This document shows, piece by piece, positions 24,890-35,438 of a stretch of 64,000 nucleotides of DNA. Source of the stretch: Cokeromyces recurvatus. Taxonomy: Eukaryota > Mucoromycota > Mucoromycetes > Mucorales > Mucoraceae. Positions within the stretch are counted from its first letter, which is position 1; every line of letters begins with the position of its first letter. Position numbers and translations under genes: made by a program. The notes beneath the pieces are model-generated. The model ran no database searches. It worked only from the letters and a program-made list of their open reading frames with translations, and was not told the DNA's origin. The stretch covers positions 372,001 through 436,000 of the forward strand of contig NW_026251402.1 of NCBI RefSeq assembly GCF_025118155.1. Direction: 5' to 3'.

Positions 24890-26271
24890 ATGGAATCAAG
24901 TACAAAAGAACTTGGTTTATACATAGCATATGGTGCTATTTTAACAATGGCAGTTATACCTATCTATTCAGGTTCACTTAGTACTATTAAAACTATGAAA
25001 CGACCTTCTAATGCACCAAAACTAAAGAAATCAGAAGAGAATCCTTTAGAAGATTCGGATGATGAAGATGAACCAACTATTGAAAGCTTATCTAGTGGTG
25101 ATGCTTATCTTTTCCCTATTATTGGTTCCATTGTTCTCTTTGGTTTGTATCTCGCTTTTCGATATTTAGATAAAGAATATATTAATTACGTGATGACCCT
25201 CTATATTTCCATTACGGGATGCATGGCTATAACCAAGACCTTCCTTATGATGGCTAAAGCCATTATGCCCATGAGTATATTAAAGCATGTTGCTAAATAT
25301 AAAGTTACACTTTCTAAAAGAACAAAGAGTAAAGTAGGATTCATAAAATAGAATAGATTGACATGTACTAATGAATACTTGTAGATATTTCCCATATCAG
25401 TTTTACAGTCATTCATGGTTATCTTTTGTTAGCTTCTATTTTATTGACAGTATATTACAGTTATACAAAGAATTGGATTGCATCCAACATTTTCGGACTT
25501 TCTCTTTCTATAAACGCAATTCAGCTTATTTCATTAGACTCCTTCAGGACAGGTATAATTTTATTAACTGGACTCTTCTTTTATGATATCTTTTGGGTCT
25601 TTTATACACCTGTGATGGTATCAGTGGCAACCAATTTTGATGCACCTATCAAGCTTTTATGGCCTAGAGATATTATTGAATTTATCATGAATAAGGCAGG
25701 GGAAGGACGGTTTACGATGCTTGGTTTAGGTGATATCGTGATTCCTGGTATTTTTGTTGCTCTCTGTCTTCGATTTGATCGTCATATGTCATGGAAACGT
25801 AATCCTACTGGCTCATTCAGATCCACTCATTTCCCAAAACCCTATTTTAAGGCTAATTTGACGGCTTATATTCTTGGATTAGCTTTAACAATGACAGTGA
25901 TGCATTTCTTTAAGGCTGCTCAACCTGCATTATTATATTTAAGTCCTGCTTGTATCTTGTCTGCTTTGATGACTGCCGCTATTCGTGGCGAATTAAAAGA
26001 TTTATTTGCATATACATCAGAAGATGAAGATGATGAAAAGAAGAAGAAAGAGGGAAAACAATCAAAGACGACTGAAGTTATTATTGAGGAGGAGGAAGAA
26101 GTGGTGATTACGACAACCACTACTATTACCGAATCAAATAATAACGAGGAGATTGAATTAGAGGAAGAAGGAGAAGAAGATAGTGAAACAAAAGAGGACA
26201 CTAAAAAGGTTACTGGAAGTAAAAAGAATACAACTTCTAGTAGAAAAAGAAAGAACAAAAAGAGTAAATAA
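24890..26271 (+). CDS. SPP: Signal peptide peptidase (intramembrane aspartyl protease)
   Basis: ER-membrane aspartyl protease of the presenilin superfamily that cleaves leftover signal peptides and other type II membrane segments. Exons 24890..25328 and 25409..26271 give 433 residues. The catalytic aspartates are D206 in YDIFWVF and D255 in LGLGDIVIPG; the PAL motif is at 319-321 (AAQPALLYLSPACI). Multiple hydrophobic segments are evident, with an acidic loop near residues 45-60. The C-terminal tail is long and charged (many Glu, Lys, Thr). It ends in KKSK, a di-lysine KKxx ER-retrieval signal as in animal SPP. The splice join was chosen because it links KRTK to IHGYLLLASILLT in frame. Spacing and motifs fit SPP rather than presenilin. 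Confidence 0.94.
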
Positions 26272-26342
26272 TTAACGCGTGCTTAAATAAAAAATGAGAC
26301 ATCTTTTCTTTTTTTTTGTTTTCTTTTTGTTTTATTATTATT

Positions 26343-26632
26343 TTAATACAAAAATAGACGATATAATCCAGCAGAAGCAAACACTAGAAAGGGAGTTAAT
26401 AAATATAAGTGTATATTATGTTATATTCTTGTTACTTACTAACACCTGTAACACCTAAAGCAACTGCTTTATTTGAATTACCTGCTGCTCTTTGAAGTTG
26501 CATAGCTTTACGTAATGAAAAGTAGCCAACACCTAAACCAACTGCACCACCACTTAAACGACAAGGTAAACAATCCTCTTTTTGGGCTGTCCCAAGTTCA
26601 TTAGAAGGTGAATTTACTTTTGTTGAATTCAT
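26343..26632 (-). CDS. DMAC1/Dmo2-like small mitochondrial membrane protein
   Basis: Exons 26440..26632 and 26343..26383 give a 77-residue protein. The conserved DCLPCRLSGGAVGLGVGYFS block (Cys-x2-Cys-Arg, then a Gly-rich hydrophobic segment) matches the short domain of distal membrane-arm assembly component 1 (animal DMAC1/TMEM261) and its fungal relatives. These are linked to respiratory-complex assembly in animals. A second hydrophobic segment (GVTGVMFASAGLYRLFLY) forms the C-terminus. A 44-base poly-A run (26655..26698) lies just upstream, reading as poly-T on the sense strand. Role inferred from the domain only. Confidence 0.65.
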
Positions 26633-26654
26633 TCTTATCCTTTTTATTTTTTCG

Positions 26655-26700
<46 letters not shown>

Positions 26701-27036
26701 AAAAAAAAATAGCCTATAGAATAACTGCCATATTATCTGATTACTGTTTATTCAAACTCCACTTATTTTTTTTTTTTTTTGGGTCAAAGTACTCTTTTGT
26801 ATAATAAACTTTCTTTCTTTTTTTAAATGCACTTATTTCTGTTTTAGTTATGCTTAATAGGAATGTTTGCTACTATTTGATCCAGTTAGTAGAATCAGAA
26901 GAAATATAACAGCAATTATGTTATCATTAAAATACAACATGATAAGGCTATGTTGTGTCTGTGTAACTCTGTTCAGTTTAGTGGTTTTTTTTTTTTTTTT
27001 TTTTTAAATGTTTATTTCTATGTCTATTTCTATGTG
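26633..27036. other. Intergenic region upstream of the DMAC1-like gene
   Basis: Holds a 44-base poly-A run at 26655..26698 and poly-T runs near 26767 and 26983..27005; otherwise AT-rich with no gene seen. Confidence 0.6.
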
Positions 27037-28443
27037 TTATTTACGAGTAAGTTGGTATATATTTACACCCGTGTCTTGACATATATCTGAAAATTCACTC
27101 AGGATCCATCCCCTTTGGCTTCTTGAAGAAGATTTCTCTAATAATTTGATATAAAACTTTTCCGAGCAAATATTAAAAAAGCTTTGTTCTATTTGAGGAT
27201 CAAGTCCGCGCCGTTTATATCCTAAATAAATGTCTGTTTGTTCACTACTAAGCCAATCTAAAGTCTGTACCAATTTTGGAAATGAAGCTGGGTCATAAAG
27301 AATATCGGATGCAATAATTGTATTAATAGCTCCATCTTTTAATACTTTTTGTACATCATTATATTCTCCCCATTTTAATACTTTTATCTCTGTATATCTT
27401 TCTAAATGGTTATACGCTCGATTTTCATAAATTATTTCTAATGCCTCTTCCAAATCTGTCATTGTAATTTTGGGTATTTTTATCTTTTTTTTTTCTTTTT
27501 GCTTAATTTTATACATTGACGCAATTAATAATCCTACGCATCCAGTTCTAAAAAAAAAGTCAATTATATACATGTTAACACAAGGATTATATAAATATAT
27601 GTATGCACATTTACATATATCGTAACATATATATACGTATACATATACATATATATGTATTTACCCTGCGCTAAGATCTAATAATCGACAACCATTTAAA
27701 TAGTTTGGATCAGCATTGATCTTATCACAAAATAATTGCGATAATACAAGAGCAGAATCCCACATTTTACCAGGCGTACCCATATTCCAATCCTCTTTTA
27801 CAATCAAGAATGAATTATCTTGTAGACAATATCCATGAAATATATTTAGTGAAGTTTTAGGCTCTTTCCATTCTTTGTCAATATTTTCAGTTAAAAAAGT
27901 AGTCATGGATGGAGTTGTTTCAGTAATAGTGAAAGGGCCGATAATCAAAGGAAGTGCTTTAATTGTTTGTTGAGGATGGTATACAGGATGAATCTGGATA
28001 TAATATTTTGTTGGTGTAATTTGTGGTGATAACGCTAGACCTTCATCCTGAATAGTTATCATATATTCAAAGTTACCATATGTATCATGATGGAAACCTG
28101 CAATGTCTGAAGCATTAGTAAATTCCCAAGCATCGTGTTGTATTGGACGACACGTGATAGAACATTCTTTTGACAGCTGGACTGTTCCTTCTTTTTCAGC
28201 TAATAATTGACAATCTATTTCCATTCTACAATGTTTCTTTTCATCGCCTGTTAAGGTCAAGCCAAGCTCATTAACTAGTTTCAAGTCGATTCGATTCCAA
28301 GTGTTAAACTTGATTTCTGTGAAATAAGGTCGCGCCAAAAGTATTCTATAAAGCGTTGAATAACGTTGTAAACTGTAATAATAATCATCAGGTCCTGTTT
28401 CAATATATAAAGTATTACTTTTATTTCCGTTAACTAAGTTCAT
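27037..28443 (-). CDS. Methyltransferase-16 family protein (METTL21/protein-lysine methyltransferase-like)
   Basis: Exons 27665..28443 and 27037..27547 give 429 residues. The C-terminal half has the family-16 hallmarks: GKMWDSALVLSQLF, the SAM-binding loop GCRLLDLSAGTGCVGLLIAS split by the intron, and IIASDILYDPASFPKLVQTL (the DILY post-II motif) followed by IYLGYKRR. This family methylates lysines on elongation factors, chaperones and other proteins. The first roughly 220 residues are an extra, beta-strand-rich region that I do not recognise, ahead of the methyltransferase fold. Substrate unknown. No membrane segment or signal is evident. Confidence 0.8.
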
Positions 28444-28940
28444 GATATTTTATGCTTTGAAATAATTAAAAGAAAGAAGAAAAAATAAAAATAAGAATAA
28501 GAATAATAAAATATAAATATAAATATAAATAAAAATATAAATAAAAATAAATAAATAAAAATAAATAAAAAATAAATAAAATAAAAAAAGGAGAAACATA
28601 TAATTTATTGCTAAAGAATGGATGTGTCAGGAGCAACTCACTCTGGAGTCCAAAATAGCATTGGTTTGTTCTTCTTGGTAATAATTCCCTCTTTTATATA
28701 TTTGTTCTACATGCTAAATTTCTTTGTTTTATACATTAAACCCCCCCTTTTGATAAACACTTTTTTTTTTTTTTTTTTTTGTATTATTGCAAGATTCAAT
28801 ACTTTTTATAATGGTAAAATTTACAAAATGTATAAAATTAATCAGCATCCCTACTTTAATCTATTGTTGGATGAAGGGAAACAAGTCATTATCGAAATCA
28901 GCCATTTGAATTTTATCTTTATTATTAGACTTTATATATA
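28444..28940. other. Intergenic region between the methyltransferase and J-protein genes
   Basis: Contains AAAT/AATA repeats near 28480..28590 and a poly-T run at 28759..28780. An open frame at 28618..28944 (+) reads MDVSGATHSGVQNS at its start and has coding-like sequence (YFNLLLDEGKQVIIEI) near its end, but I could not join the two convincingly. Confidence 0.45.
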
Positions 28941-29907
28941 TTAATATTGTTTACGATTAAAAAGTTTTCTAGCGTATCGAAATAAAGAAATATGAAGTAT
29001 ACTAGGCTTCTTCAATAAGTTAGACGTAGATAAAGGTATCTTTTCTTTTTTTTCGTTAAATATAAAGATTTCTTTTTCAGCTGTAATTTCACATTCAATA
29101 GTACGATCTCCCAAATCAATAAAACTTTTATGTGTCTCGTTACTATTATTTATTTGTCTTTTGTCGGATATCTTCTGTGCCATTAAATTTGCATTCTTTA
29201 TAAACTCTTCTATTGCTAATTTTTCTGTCAAATAATTATCATAGGATTTGATATACTCTAGTACGCTCAAAGTTATAATTGACAGTAAAACCATGCATGA
29301 TAATTTATGACGGGTATACAGATAATAGAATCCTTTCCAACAAGGTGCTTTGCCATGGTTTTCTAATAATATTGAATCATATAAAGGGCGTAATGTTGAT
29401 GAACGTAGAAAATAGGCGACATGATTAGTGATTTCAAATTTCTCTTCTGCACCCATCTCTTTTGATGTTTCTGGGCTATGTAAAATAAATTATGTCATTA
29501 AAATTTCATTTATTTTAAATGTAATTTACTGTTACTTACTGTAATTTCATTACAAGTTGTCTATGTGCCTTACTGATATCTGCTAAAGTTGCTGTAGGCT
29601 ATGGGCATATAAGGAAGAGAAACAAGAAATGTATTATGTATATATTTACATTATATATATATATATATATATTAAATACCTCTATGCCTAACCATGTATA
29701 AAAGTCTGTATTGTTATTTTTCATTTCTTCCGAAAGTTCAAAAAGTTTAAATTCATCTATTTAATAAACAAGCAGAATTAATCTTTAATCATTTTAAATA
29801 AAAGTTAAATCTTTTATACCTTCTCTCCAATTCCAAGTTCTTATAATAGGTCGTATAATAAAATGAAAGGTTAACACTAAGCATATTATTTTGACTGCAT
29901 TTGGCAT
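28941..29907 (-). CDS. ER J-domain protein, Erj5/DNAJC1-like, with HPE instead of HPD
   Basis: Exons 29820..29907, 29680..29756, 29540..29598 and 28941..29475 give 252 residues. An N-terminal hydrophobic signal (KIICLVLTFHFIIRPII) precedes a J domain: DFYTWLGIEPTATLADISKA, HRQLVMKLHPETSKEMG, then EKFEITNHVAYFLRSSTLR and PLYD. A second hydrophobic segment follows near residue 130 (LSCMVLLSIITLSVLEYI) with a charged tail. This layout is that of fungal Erj5, a J co-chaperone of the ER lumen Hsp70 BiP/Kar2. The loop motif, H75-P76-E77, has Glu where J domains have the Asp needed to trigger Hsp70 ATPase. The join is unambiguous in frame, so the substitution is real unless the base call is wrong. 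Confidence 0.8.
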
Positions 29908-29923
29908 TTTATTTTTTCTAAAT

Positions 29924-29966
<43 letters not shown>

Positions 29967-30113
29967 ATAATAATAATAATAATGCATACAAAAAAAAAAC
30001 TAAAAATGATTGGAAAAGGCCTGTCTATATATTTCTTTTTTTAGAATTTTATTTACAACACTTTTTTTTTCTTTTTTTTTAATTATTTAGAAAAAAATAA
30101 AATAAAAAACAAA

Positions 30114-33100
30114 ATGACCTCTTGGGAGTCCAAATTAACACCACAAGAGGTTAATTACTATAAACAATGTTTTCAATTAGCTTCAAAAAGTCAACCTGGT
30201 ATAGTTAGTGGTATGGAAGCCGTTCAATTTTTTGCTAATTCAGGACTTTCGAATGATATTTTATCTCAAGCAAGTATCCTAAAAGTCTTAACTCGACTTT
30301 GCAAATAAAACCTAACTTACTTTTCCCTTTTTTTTTTTTAATCAAGATTTGGGAAACTGCTGACGAAAAAAACCTCGGTTATCTTACTGAAGATACGTTT
30401 GCTATTGCACTTAAGCTTATTTCATGCGCTCAAAATAATATTAAAGCAACTGAGCCTTTATTTTCTACTGGTAATGAAAAAAAAAAATACATGTACTTCA
30501 ATACCAAACTAAATTCTGTTATGTATAAAGTTACACCAGTACCTAATTTTAAAGGCGTCCAGGCAAGAAATTTAACAAATAATAGCATGAATTCTATTTC
30601 TGCCAACTCTACTATTTCATCTTCTAGCATATCTGTCATTACATCCAACGAAAAGAAGAAGTATCAGTCTCTTTATCATGCTCAAAAACCTACAGCAAAT
30701 GGTATTACTGCTGAAACAGCTAAAAATCTGTTTGCCAAGTCACGGTTACCATTTGATCAATTAGCACAAATATGGTATTGCTAGAATAACGATAGAAAGA
30801 GGACAAAGCCTCCTATGCTAAACATTTTGTGTATATTATAGGAACTTGGCCGATATACATAAAAATGGGTATTTGGATGAAACAGAATTTATTATCGCTA
30901 TGCATTATATTGCAAAGCTTATGGATAAATCTATGACCACTTTACCTTCTATTTTACCTTCAGACGTTTATTATTCAGCAATATCCGATAATATGAACCA
31001 AAGTGTGTTGGTATCATCCCCTAAACCTATCCATACATCATCTCTTTCACCGCCAAAATCTCAAAAAATCGATGAAATAGGTAGCATTGCGTTCGCCTCT
31101 TCTTCTACTGATAAAGCAGCAATAAAGTGGGATATTACAGCAGTAGAAAAGGCACAATATGACACCTATTTTACTAAATTGGATAGAACACAATCGGGTA
31201 TCATACAGAGTAATGATGCAATGGAGTTTTTCAGAAACTCTAAATTACCTGCATCTGAGCTAGCTCATATTTGTGATTTGGCTGATATTAGTAAACGTGG
31301 TGCATTCAATTCAAATGAGTTTGCTATTGCAATGCATTTAATTCGCCAACGATTGACAAAAGGCGAACCATTGCCTCCTATTTTACCTGCATCTTTATTA
31401 CCACCATCCACACCGCTATTATCTTCAATGACAGGCACATCTATAATAAGCCCTAATATAACAGGTAACTTGGGCTCTCAATCATTAAATATAACTCAAG
31501 GTAAGAAAAAATAGATGCGTTTTTTATATTAGGAGTCTCACATTTTATTGTAAATATGTATATATGTATATATATTATACACACATATTTTTCCCTCCTC
31601 CCTCCCCTCCCCCCCCCACAACCTTCCTATCTTAATATATACTCTTTTGTTTTGTGAACATAAATGAAGATTTATTGGGTGATTTTAGCAATAATGAGCA
31701 ATTGACAGAAATGACAAATCAGGTGAATCTTCTTCAAAATCAAATCAATACAACACGCGAGGATACATCAAGTATTAAAACACAATGTCAGGCTGCTGAA
31801 CAGATATTACAAACATGGCAGGAAAAAAGGCGAGATTTAGAAGAGCAAGTTAAAACTCTTCTTCAACAGATAGAGGTAGCTAAGCAAACTACTCTAAAAG
31901 AATTAAAAGAAAAACTTCAACAAGAGGAGCCTGGGTGGAATGCGGTTCGATTAGAGTTAACAACAGTCGAGGCACAGTCAAAGGTAGTACAAGATCAATT
32001 AGCTCGGGCTCATCAGGAATTAAAAGATAATCAATTAGAGAATGAGAATATACGCCGTACGATTCATAATATTCAAATGGAATCGATGCAATTAAATAGG
32101 GAGTTAGACGAATTGCATATTATTCGTCAAAAGAAGCAGGCTGCTGCTGCTGCTCGTCGTAAGGCTAAAGAAGAGAAGAAAGCTGCTGAATTGAAAAAGA
32201 GACAAGAAGAGGAAGCCAGACTTGCTGAAGAAGCTCGTAAAGCTGAAGAAGCTAGACTTGCCGAAGAAGCTAGACTCGCAGAAGAAGCTCGTAAAGCAGA
32301 AGAAGCCCGTAAAGCAGAAGAAGCTAGACTCGCAGAGGAAGCCAGACTTGCTGAGGAAGCTCGACTTGCTGAGGAAGCTAGACTCGCTGAAGAAGCTAGA
32401 CTTGCTGAAGAAGCTAGACTTGCTGAAGAAGCTCGACTTGCTGAAGAAGCTAGACTTGCTGAAGAAGCTCGTAAAGCAGAAGAAGCTAGACTTGCTGAGG
32501 AAGCTCGTAAAGCAGAAGAAGCTAGACTTGCTGAAGAAGCTCGACTTGTAGAAGAAGCTAGACTCGCAGAGGAAGCCAGACTTGCTGAGGAAGCTAGACT
32601 TGCTGAGGAAGCTAGACTCGCTGAAGAAGCTCGCAAAACTGAAGAAGTTAGACTTGCTGAGGAAACTCGTAAAACTGAAGAAGAAGTATCAAAACCTGAA
32701 GACAAAGAAATTACTCATAAAGCAGATGAAGAATCTATTTATTTAGAAGAAGAGCATAAGAAATTTGAAGAGGAAAATAAAGAAAAAGAAGCCGCGTATA
32801 AAGAGGAGGAATCTAAGTTTGTTGAAAAGGAGCAAGAAAAAGATGAGGAAGAAAAAAGCACATGTCAGATAGAAAAAACTCATAAACCTGAGGAAGAAAA
32901 ACAGCCTGAAAATAAAGCTGTAATAGAAGAAAATTCTGAAGCAAACAAGGACTATAGCCAACTTCAAAAAGAAAATAAATTAACGAAACAAGTAGAGCAG
33001 GAAGATATTAAAAGTATAAACTCAAACCCTAAGGCTATATTTGATGAAAAGACAGATGATGAGATTAAAACCTCAGAAACTGCTTCTTTATCTTCAGATG

Positions 33101-34954
33101 ATAATAATATAGTTGAAGAAAATATTGAAATTGACAGGCAGGCTAAAGTTAATGATCTAGAAGAAATGTTGAACTCACAACCTCTGGAAAAAACAAAAGA
33201 TATGACGAGTGATGAAATTCATCAATCTATTAAAGCTAAGGTAGATATACATAAAGAGCGGAAAAGAAGAAAAACAAAATTATTGAATGTGTTTTTAAAC
33301 AAATATTCTACTCACATAGGAGGCTAAAGATTCATCAGTAAGTGAAACTGATGATTTATCAAAGGAAAAAAGTAGGATCCACGATAATATAACAAACGAA
33401 GATAATGAATTAACAGATGAAACTGAAGATAATGATTATTTCTTTGATGCTGTGGAATCTTCATCTTCCATTATTAAAAATACACAACTGAATAAGGAAT
33501 ATGATATGAGTCAAAAACAAGAAAATACTCAGCCTTCTTCTGCAGATGAAAATGAATTTGTTATTATTGATCATCCAAATAAGGTTATTAGTAATATCAA
33601 CGAAAGAAAATTAGACAAGATTCCTGAAGAGCAAGAAAAGAACAATAAAACAAAGATTGAAGATAATCCTATCATACCACCACAAACTAACCAATTTGAA
33701 GCTCCTCGTGTAACAGAAACTGTTGAATATAATCAACCATTCCCATTAGGAAAGAATAAAGCAATTAATCCATTTGATGCCATTTTTGGAGTTGATCATC
33801 AAGACCAAAATAAATATCAACAAGAAGATGATGAGCCTATTATGGTTTCACTTTCTAGCTCTGAAATATCAGATCCTTTTACATTAAGTACTAATAGCAG
33901 TACACATCGTGTTGCCCCACCTCCTCCGCCTGAGTCAAGACAAGTACATAATACATCGTCTCCTGCTACAGTAAAAACCTACTCGAAGAAACCACCAGCA
34001 CCTCCACCACAGTCAAAAAACAATATTAAAATAGAAGAACCACAAGATTTTGATAGAGTTTTTGGGACACCAATGCCTACAATCGTTGGAATTTCCGCAT
34101 CCAACCCGGTAAATGATGTCCCAACTGAGAACAAAACTGAAAGTAAAGAAAATGATGAATTTGAAACTTATTTCTCTGATCCGAAATTTAAAGAAATAAC
34201 AAAGAAAGAAAAAGGATCTAGTGTTACACAAATGCCAACAATTGAAGTAGATAACGAACAGACGGTAGTAGATTCTGGTACATCTCATCAAATGGATTTA
34301 GATAATGCCTTCCATGTTTCTTCAAATAATAATCAAAATCAACAGTTTATGAAAAGCTTCGAAGATTCTTTTACCCAACCGTCTGTAGAGCCTGTGTCTA
34401 CACCACCACCACCAACAACAACAACAACAAAGGGTGAGAATAAAGGAGTAGGTAATGAAATTAGAGGAGTTGAAGAAAACTTAAAGCTTCCATTAAAGAA
34501 GGAAGAATCTTCTCAATCTTCTTCTACAAATAAACTGGATATCGAAACTGATAAGAAAAAGAAGAAAAAGAAGAATATTGTATCATGGGCAAAGAGCTTT
34601 GGTGGATTTGACTTCACTGGACATGATTCTGAGAAAAAGAAGAAAAAAGCAGAAAAGAAAAGCTCAAAAAAGAATAGTAAATCAAAATCAGAAAATACTA
34701 CAAGTAGTAATAATAATTCCTCAGCTCAAAATACTAGCAGTGTTCATCAGCACTCCCCAGCATCTTCGTTGAATCAAGCTCAACAAACTCCTTCTAATAA
34801 CTTAGCCTATGATTTAGATACTATTCAAGGAAGTCATATTGCTGAGTTAGTTAATATGGGCTTTGATCCAGCAGCTGCCTTAGATGCCTTAGACAGATAT
34901 GACCAAGATCTAGAGAAAGCAACTAATTACTTATTGGACCAACTATATAAATAA
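30114..34954 (+). CDS. EDE1: Ede1/Eps15-like endocytic scaffold (EH domains, coiled coil, UBA)
   Basis: Early-acting scaffold of clathrin-mediated endocytosis. Exons 30114..30269, 30347..30470, 30531..30774, 30842..31500, 31670..33240 and 33320..34954 give 1462 residues. Three EH domains bind NPF motifs: about 5-95 (ILSQIWETADEKNLGYL), 135-210 (QIWNLADIHKNGYLDETEF) and 271-365 (AHICDLADISKRGAFNSNEF). A coiled coil follows from about 400. It runs into about 26 copies of the hexapeptide [L/K]AEEAR (residues about 578-733). Next come a Glu/Lys-rich region, a proline-rich part with APPPPPESR, and a C-terminal ubiquitin-binding UBA domain (LVNMGFDPAAALDALDRYD). The first intron uses a GC donor (CAA-GCAAGT). 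The third last join (33240/33320) was chosen by phase and consensus and is less certain. Confidence 0.88.
32216..32690 (+). repeat. 18-base coding minisatellite encoding [L/K]AEEAR
   Basis: About 26 in-frame copies of an 18-base unit (for example CTTGCTGAAGAAGCTAGA) inside the EDE1-like gene. Third positions vary (GAA/GAG, GCT/GCA, CGA/CGT/AGA), and Leu and Lys alternate irregularly, so it is old enough to have diverged yet stays in frame. Confidence 0.9.
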
Positions 34955-35315
34955 TTACATATTTTACCTATTAATAAATAATTCTATCTTTACATACATA
35001 AATATATAAAAAGTTCTCAGAAGCGAAAATGAGGGTAGTTTTTTTTTTGTATAACAATATGAAGGGAGATATTTTGACAAAAAAAATGTGTGAATCACAT
35101 GGATAACAGTTATGGTTAAATACCAAAAACATCAAATCGCTTGTTGAAGCCTTTAAAGTATGGATATTACCAAACTTAGTAGTAATGAAATTAAGGAGAT
35201 ACTGTTATGGTTGCATGCATGCATATATTATATTCAGGTAAACAACACTGTATGTATGCACATACACAGGCAATTATGATGTTTACTGTATTAAATAGTA
35301 ACGACTTCTATTTCT

Positions 35316-35346
<31 letters not shown>

Positions 35347-35438
35347 GTTTAAACTCTAAATTTCTTTTATTTATTCTGTTCCCTTCTTGCTTTTTTTTTT
35401 TTTTCTTTTTCTATTCTTTTAGAAACAAGAAAAAGAAA
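34955..35438. other. Intergenic region between the EDE1-like and RGS genes
   Basis: 3' sequence of the upstream gene, a GCATGCATGCATATAT stretch near 35212, a poly-T run at about 35319..35346 and pyrimidine-rich sequence before the RGS start. No gene seen. Confidence 0.6.

Noticed and set aside
32127..32705. Minus-strand frame of 192 codons rich in Ser, Ala and Leu
   Set aside because: It is the antisense reading of the 18-base coding repeat in the EDE1-like gene; repeats keep all frames open.
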